NCBI GenBank assembly: GCA_002413355.1
Contig: DHWV01000027.1
Span: forward strand, 1 to 5,155
DNA length: 5,155 nucleotides
Source of the DNA: Desulfobulbaceae bacterium UBA5173
Lineage (GTDB): Bacteria > Desulfobacterota > Desulfobulbia > Desulfobulbales > Desulfobulbaceae
Direction of reading: 5' to 3'
A model generated the notes under the pieces. The model saw nothing but the letters and a program-made list of their open reading frames with translations. It was not told the DNA's origin and ran no database searches. How positions within the stretch are numbered: position 1 is the stretch's first letter; each line of letters begins with the position of its first letter. Made by a program: the position numbers and the translations under genes. Below, one piece after another: positions 1-5,155 of the stretch.

Positions 1-12
1 TCGTCCTTGGCG

Positions 13-40
13 TGAGATTTCTCGCTCCGCTCGAAATGAC
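13..40. repeat. Probable dispersed intergenic repeat (hairpin-like)
   Basis: The core TTTCTCGCTCCGCTCGAAA (18-36) has TTTC and GAAA ends around a CG-rich centre with GAGCG repeated on the complementary strand. From memory, closely similar elements (GAGCGGAGCGAG flanked by AAT/ATT) recur in intergenic regions of many anaerobic and environmental bacteria. Only one copy is in this window, so its repetitive nature cannot be shown here. A short outer inverted repeat, TCGTC (1-5) with GACGA (47-51), could enlarge the element, but the left end is cut by the window edge. It lies upstream of the SLATT gene and could be the 3' end of the preceding transcription unit or a mobile miniature element. Confidence 0.45.
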
Positions 41-51
41 AGATACGACGA

Positions 52-80
52 TTCAAATTATGTTGCTCTGGCTATATGTA
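52..80 (+). promoter_or_regulatory. Weak sigma70-like promoter candidate for the SLATT gene
   Basis: TTCAAA (52-57) and TATGTA (75-80) are 17 bases apart and lie just before the ATG at 95. Both hexamers are poor matches to consensus. The stretch is AT-rich relative to its surroundings, as expected for a promoter, but other hexamer pairings are possible. If it is real, the 5' leader would be very short, which agrees with the lack of a Shine-Dalgarno sequence before the ATG. Confidence 0.2.
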
Positions 81-94
81 CTATTTCACTTCAA

Positions 95-619
95 ATGAAT
101 GAAAATATTCCGCATCTGGTAGATATGAATCTTCTGCGCCGATGGCAATTTGCCATTCGTCTCACACACAAAGCGCACATAAAAGCCTCAGCGGCAGCTG
201 AAAGACTCAATCGTGCTATTGGTATCCCAGTAGTAATACTGTCGACTATCACCGGGACAACCATTTTTGCCTCTATAGACAATTCTCCATCGATGACCGC
301 TAAGATTACCGTAGGCTTACTATCTGTTACAGCGGCTGTTCTAGCAAGTCTACAGACTTGGCTGAACTACAGCGGACGAGCTGAACGCCATCGAAGCGCG
401 GCACTCCAATACGGATCTCTTCGACGTATTGTGGAGGAATTATTGGCTACATTTAGTGACGATCATCCTTGCCCTTCCGAAAGACTCCGTGAAATTCGGG
501 AATGTTGGGATGGAATTGACTCTTCGGCCCCGGCACTACCACAGAAAATATATATGTCAGTTGAGGCTGACGTGAGATCTAAGGGGAAAAGAGAAAAGGT
601 TGACCAAGAGAGTCAGTAG
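95..619 (+). CDS. SLATT-type two-transmembrane protein, putative defence effector
   Basis: This 174-residue protein has a cytoplasmic-looking N-terminal helix (about 12-40, LLRRWQFAIRLTHKAH, rich in Arg, His and Ala). Two hydrophobic helices follow: about 42-61 (IGIPVVILSTITGTTIFASI) and about 69-90. A basic amphipathic C-terminal helix contains RAERHRSAALQYGSLRR (95-111), and the tail is charged. This layout, and the R-E-R-H-x-S-A-x-x-Y-x-x-L-R pattern after the second helix, are typical of SLATT domains. The family is predicted to act as a pore-forming effector partnered with nucleotide-second-messenger synthases, SLOG sensors or reverse transcriptases. No partner is present in the 94 bases upstream or in the gene downstream. 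ATG 95 has no Shine-Dalgarno sequence; ATG 125 (residue 11) is an alternative start with a weak GGTAG upstream. GC over 181-360 is about 46%, against about 63% in sampled lines of the next gene, which suggests separate origin. Family assignment is fairly secure; the role is inferred. Confidence 0.85.
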   Translation: MNENIPHLVDMNLLRRWQFAIRLTHKAHIKASAAAERLNRAIGIPVVILSTITGTTIFASIDNSPSMTAKITVGLLSVTAAVLASLQTWLNYSGRAERHRSAALQYGSLRRIVEELLATFSDDHPCPSERLREIRECWDGIDSSAPALPQKIYMSVEADVRSKGKREKVDQESQ

Positions 620-674
620 GGCGAGAGAGTAGAGCGATCCCCAGCAGCAGCCGTGTACTCCACATCCGAGTTCC

Positions 675-732
675 CCTGAAGAAATTTCTTGCCTGTTCAG
701 GCGGAACATGTTTTCCTGCATTGCATGATGCA
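675..732 (+). promoter_or_regulatory. Cluster of dyad symmetries in the leader of the activase fusion gene
   Basis: The 183 bases between the two genes (620-802) contain no recognisable gene, RNA or intrinsic terminator. Several small symmetric elements cluster in the middle: a perfect 12-base palindrome AAGAAATTTCTT (679-690), directly abutted by GCCTGTTCAGGC (691-702; five-base arms, two-base centre), then AACATGTT (705-712) and TGCATGATGCA (722-732; one central mismatch). CCTGAA (675-680) and TTCAGG (696-701) also form perfect six-base arms enclosing the first palindrome, so CAGG could pair with either of two CCTG copies. This could be an operator region or a small alternative-pairing leader. 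No convincing -35/-10 pair was found, so the promoter of the downstream gene remains unplaced. Confidence 0.25.
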
Positions 733-802
733 TAAGGACGGCCTGACCGGTCTTCCTTCTTTTCCGCAGCGGCATATCCAACCGAACCTGAATTCCTCTT
801 CT

Positions 803-3800
803 ATGAAATCTCTCGGCATCTGCGCCGGTGCTTCCAGCATCTCCATTGCAGGGCTGGAACGAAACGCCTCCGGCACCCATATTCTCTTCTCCCGCTCTCA
901 AGCCCATGACGGTAATCCCCGCCGGACACTGCGCGAGCTGCTTGGCCAGATCGATAATCTTCAGGAATTCAAGATTGCTGCCACCGGGCGGAAGTTCAGA
1001 AACATGCTCAATTTTTCCGGCCTCGCCGAGCCGGAGGCGATTGAGCTGGCCGCCGCCTTTCTCGTGCCCAAAGACCAGCCTTGCCGGGTGATCATCAGCG
1101 CAGGCGGCGAGACCACAATGGTCTATCATCTGGACGAGGATGGCCGGGTGAGCGAAATTCACACCGGCAGCAAATGCGCCTCCGGCACGGGCGAGTTTTT
1201 CCTCCAGCAGCTAGGACGGATGTCCATCACCTTGCAGGAGGTGAGCGCAATGGAGCTGCCGGAGCTGCCGCACAAGGTCTCAGGCCGCTGCTCGGTCTTC
1301 TGCAAAAGCGACTGCACCCATGCCCTAAACAAGGGCGTGGCCAAGAATCAGGTGGTGGCCGGGCTGTCCAAGATGATGTCCGGCAAGGTCATGGAGCTGC
1401 TCAAAAAGCTGCCCAAAGATGCAGTGATGTTGGTGGGCGGCTGCGCAGGCAACAAGGCGATGATTCATTATTTGCGCGAAGCCTTGCCGGAAATGCGCAT
1501 CCCTGAGCAGGCCTTTGTTTTTGAGGCTATCGGCGCGGCATTGTGGGCTTTCGATCATGAGACCACGCCTTTTGTTTCGTTGGACACCATTTTTTCTGCG
1601 CAGCGGGCCGGACTGGCGACCCTGCCGCCCTTAGCCGAATGCCGCAGGTTGGTTGAATTCAAGCATCAGGAGCGGGGCATTGCTGAGGCAGGCGATCAGG
1701 TTATTCTCGGTCTCGATGTCGGCTCTACCACGACCAAAGGCGTGCTGATGCGGCGCAGGGACAAGGCGATCATTGCTGCCGAATACCTACGCACCAACGG
1801 CGATCCGATTGGCGCATCGAAGAATGTCTATCGCGCTTTGGCGGAACAGGTCAAGGTGCCGGTGGTAATCGAGGGCTTAGGCGTGACCGGTTCAGGCCGC
1901 CAAATTGCTGGTCTTCATGCCCTGACCGACGGCGTGATCAATGAGATTGTCGCTCACGCCACTGCTGCTGTCCATTTTGACCCAGAAGTGGACACCATCT
2001 TTGAAATCGGCGGCCAAGACGCGAAATACACCTACATCACCAACGGCGTGCCCAGCGACTACGCCATGAACGAGGCGTGCAGCGCAGGAACCGGCTCCTT
2101 TCTCGAAGAATCGGCCAAAGAAAGTCTGGGCATCAAAGTGACGGACATTGGCGACACCGCTTTCCGGGCCACAGCTCCGCCCAACTTCAGCGACCAGTGC
2201 GCGGCCTTCATTGGGTCGGACATCAAACGCTCAGTGCAGGAAAACGTGCCGCTGGAAGACATCGTGGCCGGGCTGGTCTATTCCATCGGCATGAACTACA
2301 GCAACCGGGTCAAAGGCAGCCGTCCGGTGGGCAAAAAGGTCTTTGTTCAAGGCGGAGTCTGCTACAATCAGGCCGTGCCTGCGGCCTTGGCCGGGCTGAC
2401 TGGAAAACAGGTGGTGGTGCCGTCCGAAGCCGGGCTAATGGGTGCCTTTGGCGTGGCCTTGGAGGTCGAACGGCGGATGGAGCAGGGCCTGCTTGCCGCG
2501 CAGCAGTATGATTTGCAGGAACTGATCAGCCGGGACGTGGAATACGGCGAGCCGTTCAAATGTGGTGGCGGCAAAAACTGCGACCGGGGCTGCGAAATCG
2601 CCCGGATCAAAATCAAGGGCAAGGTGTATCCGTTCGGCGGCATCTGCAACCGCTACGACAACCTCATTCATAACCGCAAAGTTGAAGCGGGCGACTACGA
2701 TCTGGTCATTCAGCGTGAACGCCGCGTCTTTCGTGATCTTGCCGCTGCTGATCCCACAGATAAACGCCCGACTGTGGGCATGAACCGCTCCTTCCTGATC
2801 AACACCTTCTTCCCCTTCTTCAACGCCTTCTTTGCCGCACTGGGCTTCCGGCTCACTCTGCCTGCCGCCCAAGATCCACGAGGCGCGGATCAGCAGGGTT
2901 CTTCGTTCTGCTATCCGGTTGAGATCGCCCACAACTACGCTGCCGCCCTGATTGCAGAAAAGCCGGATCGCATTTTTCTGCCCCACTTGCGTGGCCTAGA
3001 TTACGGCGAGCATGACAAAACTTCCTGCACCTGTGTTCTGGTGCAGGGCGAACCCTACTACCTGCGCACTGCTTTTCCCGCTTTGGAGAGCGGCAGTAAC
3101 GTTATTTCGCAAGTGCTTGACTTTTCTAAAGGCTACAGGGCAGACCGGGCAGCTTTCCGCGAACTGGCTGGAAAACTCTGTGCTGATCTGAGCAAAGTTG
3201 ACGAAGCCATAGAAAAGGCGGCAGCGTCCCAAGCGGAATTCACCAAGGACATCCGCGAGATGGGCAGGCCGGCTCTCGCCGCCTTGGAGCAAGAGCCGGC
3301 CAAATTTGGCGTGGTGGTTTTCGGTAGACCCTACAACAGCTTTGCCAGCGTGGCCAACAAGGGCATTCCGGCCAAATTTGCCAGCCGGGGCATTGCGGTG
3401 ATTCCTTTTGACATGCTGCCGTATTGGGAGGAGAAGCTGGCCGAGGACGACAACATGTACTGGGCAATGGGGCAAATCATCCTCAAAGGCGCACGCTTTG
3501 TCGAAAAACATCCCCAGCTCTACGGCGCGTACATCACCAATTTTTCCTGCGGGCCGGATTCCTTCTTGGTCAGCTTCTTCCGGGGCATCATGGGCCGCAA
3601 GCCCTCGCTGACCTTGGAACTGGACAGCCACACCGCTGACGCAGGCTTGGAGACGCGGATTGAGGCATTCTTGGACATTATCCGCTATTACCGTGAAATT
3701 CAGAAGAAAGCCCCGCTGCTCAAGCGCGCCGAAGCACCGTTTCAAGCCGCAGTGATTGAAGAGCGCAAGGGCGTGACCGGTGTCAGAAAGTCTGACGGCA

Positions 3801-5068
3801 GCTGGCTGCCCTTAACTAATCCAAAGGTGCGGCTGCTGGTTCCGGCCATGAGCCGCTACGCCACGCCGCTGCTGGCCGCCGCCTTTGCCAGAGTCGGCAT
3901 TCATGCCGAGGTGCTGCCGCCTGCGGACGAGGACATTCTCAAGCTGGGCCGGGGTCATGCTTCGTGCAAGGAATGCCTCCCCCTGCAAACCACCCTTGGC
4001 GGTCTGCTGCACTGCGCCCGGCAGCGCAAGGACGGCGAGGTGTTGATCTACTACATGGCCAGCTCGGACGGCCCCTGCCGCTTGGGCCAGTATCATGTCT
4101 ATACCAAACGGGTGATTGAGCAGCATAAAATCCAGGATGTGGCCATGTTCACGCCCAGTTCCATGAACGGCTACTGCAATCTGGGCGATGATTTCCTGCG
4201 GGCTGCTTGGCGGGCGATTGTCATCGGCGACCTGTTCGATGAGATGTGGTCCACGGTGTTGGCTGGAGCAGTCAACCGCGAAGAAGGCTTGCGCATCTTC
4301 CACGAGGAGTATCAGGCAATTGTTGGGGTTATCAGTAGGCGGTGGCCAGTCATTGCCAGCCAGCTTTCGCGCAGCGCGGCCCGTCTCAGCCAGATCAAGC
4401 TGAAAAAGCCGTATGCCGAGCTGCCCAAACTCTCGCTGATTGGCGAAATGTATGTCCGCCATGACCCGATTTCGCTGCAAAACTTGATAGAACGGCTGGC
4501 TGACCGGGGCTTTGTTGTCCGCACCGCGATGATCAGCGAGTACCTAAAGTTCATTGATTGGCTGATCAAGCACCGCATTGAAGGCGAGCCGAGCAAGGGC
4601 TTTGCCATCCGGGGACAGGTCAAAAAATATTTTGATCAGGCCATCCGCAAACGGCTTGCGCCTTCCGGGCTGTTCTTCCACGACGGCGCCGCGCCGATTG
4701 AACCGGTTCTCGATGCGGGCAAGAAATTTGTCTCGCCCTATTTCACTGTGGAAACCATTGTCACGGTTGGCTCGGCTTTGCATGAAATTCTGCATCCTTC
4801 CTGTGGCATTATTTCCATCGGGCCGTTCGGCTGTATGCCCTCGCGGGTGGCTGAGGCGGTGTTGAGTGAGAAATTCACGACCACAGAGAAGGCGTTGCTT
4901 AACGGCGCAGACCAGCATTGGCAGCCTATTTTAGCCAAAGAGCGCAAGCTGCCTTTCATCGCCATTGAGACCGACGGCAACCCCTTCCCGCAGCTTATCG
5001 AGGCGCGGATGGAGGCGTTCTGCCTGCAAGCCCAGCGGTTGAATGAGCAGATGCTGGCGTGTCGGTAA
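803..5068 (+). CDS. Fused acyl-CoA dehydratase activase: two ASKHA modules, DUF2229-type region and HgdB-like domain
   Basis: This intact 1421-residue cytoplasmic protein belongs to the long-form 2-hydroxyacyl-CoA dehydratase activase-related group. Known relatives (HgdC, BcrA/D, BadF/G, DCCP reductase) use ATP to drive very-low-potential electrons through a [4Fe-4S] cluster to an Fe-S partner. Module 1 (about 1-255) has GICAGASS (5-12), KCASGTG (124-130) and a CSVFCKSDC run (163-171). Module 2 (about 300-557) has the full set: GLDVGSTTTK (303-312), GVTGSGR (360-366), EIGGQDAKY (401-409), NEACSAGTG (423-431) and QGGVCYN (516-522). A linker holds C587, C593, C597 and C615. The DUF2229-type region (about 657-975) has C703, C742, C744 and NFSCGPDS with C916. 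The C-terminal HgdB-like part (about 1007-1412) has C1055, C1058, C1092, C1125, C1334 and C1344. The ATG at 803 is chosen because MKSLGICAGAS starts directly at the ASKHA fold; it has no clear ribosome binding site. The frame stays open to a TTG at 689, with ATGs at 725 and 728, adding 25-38 low-complexity residues. It is monocistronic at its 3' end. Architecture is confident; the substrate is unknown. Confidence 0.93.
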   Translation: MKSLGICAGASSISIAGLERNASGTHILFSRSQAHDGNPRRTLRELLGQIDNLQEFKIAATGRKFRNMLNFSGLAEPEAIELAAAFLVPKDQPCRVIISAGGETTMVYHLDEDGRVSEIHTGSKCASGTGEFFLQQLGRMSITLQEVSAMELPELPHKVSGRCSVFCKSDCTHALNKGVAKNQVVAGLSKMMSGKVMELLKKLPKDAVMLVGGCAGNKAMIHYLREALPEMRIPEQAFVFEAIGAALWAFDHETTPFVSLDTIFSAQRAGLATLPPLAECRRLVEFKHQERGIAEAGDQVILGLDVGSTTTKGVLMRRRDKAIIAAEYLRTNGDPIGASKNVYRALAEQVKVPVVIEGLGVTGSGRQIAGLHALTDGVINEIVAHATAAVHFDPEVDTIFEIGGQDAKYTYITNGVPSDYAMNEACSAGTGSFLEESAKESLGIKVTDIGDTAFRATAPPNFSDQCAAFIGSDIKRSVQENVPLEDIVAGLVYSIGMNYSNRVKGSRPVGKKVFVQGGVCYNQAVPAALAGLTGKQVVVPSEAGLMGAFGVALEVERRMEQGLLAAQQYDLQELISRDVEYGEPFKCGGGKNCDRGCEIARIKIKGKVYPFGGICNRYDNLIHNRKVEAGDYDLVIQRERRVFRDLAAADPTDKRPTVGMNRSFLINTFFPFFNAFFAALGFRLTLPAAQDPRGADQQGSSFCYPVEIAHNYAAALIAEKPDRIFLPHLRGLDYGEHDKTSCTCVLVQGEPYYLRTAFPALESGSNVISQVLDFSKGYRADRAAFRELAGKLCADLSKVDEAIEKAAASQAEFTKDIREMGRPALAALEQEPAKFGVVVFGRPYNSFASVANKGIPAKFASRGIAVIPFDMLPYWEEKLAEDDNMYWAMGQIILKGARFVEKHPQLYGAYITNFSCGPDSFLVSFFRGIMGRKPSLTLELDSHTADAGLETRIEAFLDIIRYYREIQKKAPLLKRAEAPFQAAVIEERKGVTGVRKSDGSWLPLTNPKVRLLVPAMSRYATPLLAAAFARVGIHAEVLPPADEDILKLGRGHASCKECLPLQTTLGGLLHCARQRKDGEVLIYYMASSDGPCRLGQYHVYTKRVIEQHKIQDVAMFTPSSMNGYCNLGDDFLRAAWRAIVIGDLFDEMWSTVLAGAVNREEGLRIFHEEYQAIVGVISRRWPVIASQLSRSAARLSQIKLKKPYAELPKLSLIGEMYVRHDPISLQNLIERLADRGFVVRTAMISEYLKFIDWLIKHRIEGEPSKGFAIRGQVKKYFDQAIRKRLAPSGLFFHDGAAPIEPVLDAGKKFVSPYFTVETIVTVGSALHEILHPSCGIISIGPFGCMPSRVAEAVLSEKFTTTEKALLNGADQHWQPILAKERKLPFIAIETDGNPFPQLIEARMEAFCLQAQRLNEQMLACR

Positions 5069-5078
5069 GGGGAAGGAG

Positions 5079-5115
5079 GCGGCAGGGTTGTGCAAACGGC
5101 CCTGCCGCATTTTTT
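5079..5115 (+). terminator. Intrinsic (Rho-independent) terminator of the activase fusion gene
   Basis: GCGGCAGGG (5079-5087) and CCCTGCCGC (5100-5108) form a perfect nine-base stem, eight of its nine pairs G-C, with a 12-base loop. One A and then six T residues follow (5110-5115). The stem starts ten bases after the TAA stop (5066-5068). Stem strength, U-run and position are all typical, so the transcript should end here and the next gene should have its own promoter. Confidence 0.93.
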
Positions 5116-5124
5116 CATCGCAAC

Positions 5125-5139
5125 TAATTTAATAAATTA
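5125..5139. promoter_or_regulatory. AT-rich 15-base palindrome, possible operator or promoter element
   Basis: TAATTTA (5125-5131) and TAAATTA (5133-5139) are exact reverse complements around a single central A. The element sits 9 bases after the terminator T-run, in an AT-rich island between GC-rich stretches. It is a plausible protein-binding site or -10 region for whatever lies beyond the window. AT-rich palindromes also arise easily by chance, and the downstream gene is not visible. Confidence 0.25.
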
Positions 5140-5143
5140 CCCC

Positions 5144-5155
5144 GCCCCAAGGGGC
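5144..5155. repeat. Short GC-rich inverted repeat at the window edge
   Basis: GCCCC (5144-5148) and GGGGC (5151-5155) are complementary arms separated by AA. The two-base gap is too tight for a full hairpin as it stands, although pairing three or four bases is possible. The right arm ends at the last base of the window, so the element may be part of a longer structure or a dispersed repeat. Confidence 0.25.

Noticed and set aside
600..640. TTGACC (600-605) as a -35 box for the activase gene
   Set aside because: No acceptable -10 hexamer lies 15-19 bases downstream (the region is GAGAGAG-like), and it overlaps the end of the SLATT coding sequence.
716..733. Three TGCAT copies as a possible tandem repeat
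   Set aside because: The unit is only five bases, the spacing is irregular and the motif is partly self-complementary. It is better described as part of the leader dyads.
557..1162. Minus-strand open frame of 201 codons spanning the leader and the activase N-terminus
   Set aside because: It runs antisense across an unrelated leader and into a confidently assigned coding region. Its translation shows no recognisable domain and looks like a GC-driven shadow frame.
2077..2511. Plus-strand 144-codon frame inside the second ASKHA module
   Set aside because: It is in another frame over the ATP-binding and cysteine motifs, and its Arg/Gly/Gln-rich translation has no domain character.
2435..4480. 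Long minus-strand frames (2435-2986, 2996-3745, 3812-4480)
   Set aside because: All lie wholly inside the activase fusion gene, whose own frame carries clear motifs throughout. Long antisense frames are expected in codon-biased, GC-rich genes.
803..5068. Possibility that the 1421-residue gene is an artefactual fusion or a frameshifted pseudogene
   Set aside because: One uninterrupted frame carries activase, linker and HgdB-like motifs in the order expected for long-form homologues, with no internal stop or motif break.
1..5155. CRISPR array, tRNA, rRNA or insertion sequence
   Set aside because: No regularly spaced direct repeats, tRNA-like cloverleaf, rRNA-like sequence or transposase-like reading frame was found on either strand.

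Overview
The window fits an anaerobic bacterium of moderately high GC, possibly a sulfate-reducer-like Desulfobacterota. That placement is tentative. It rests on the type of activase fusion and on a dispersed-repeat-like element at the left edge, not on a marker gene. There are two real genes, both on the + strand, and no rRNA, tRNA, CRISPR array or insertion sequence.

Left edge (1-94): a short intergenic stretch with a repeat-like hairpin sequence (13-40) and a weak promoter candidate. Positions 95-619 encode a 174-residue two-helix membrane protein of the SLATT type. This family is known as a predicted membrane-disrupting effector in nucleotide-dependent bacterial defence systems. No partner (nucleotidyltransferase, SLOG protein or reverse transcriptase) is visible in the window. 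The gene is clearly poorer in GC than its neighbour, which suggests separate acquisition.

Positions 620-802 are a 183-base leader with no SLATT terminator that I can see and a cluster of small dyads (675-732). Positions 803-5068 encode a 1421-residue fusion. It has two BadF/BcrA/HgdC-type ASKHA activase modules, a four-cysteine linker, a DUF2229-type region and a C-terminal region like the HgdB subunit of 2-hydroxyacyl-CoA dehydratase. This architecture places an ATP-driven electron activator and its Fe-S acceptor protein on one chain. Substrate and pathway cannot be read from the window, and no acyl-CoA transferase or separate dehydratase subunit lies nearby.

A strong intrinsic terminator (5079-5115) begins ten bases after the stop codon, so the fusion gene ends its transcript. 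The last 40 bases hold an AT-rich palindrome and a GC-rich inverted repeat cut by the window edge.

The two genes show no functional link. The most interesting points are the fusion's paired cluster-ligand cysteines (a possible intramolecular pseudo-dimer), the loss of the ATPase aspartates in its first module, six motif cysteines in its C-terminal part, and the isolated SLATT gene.
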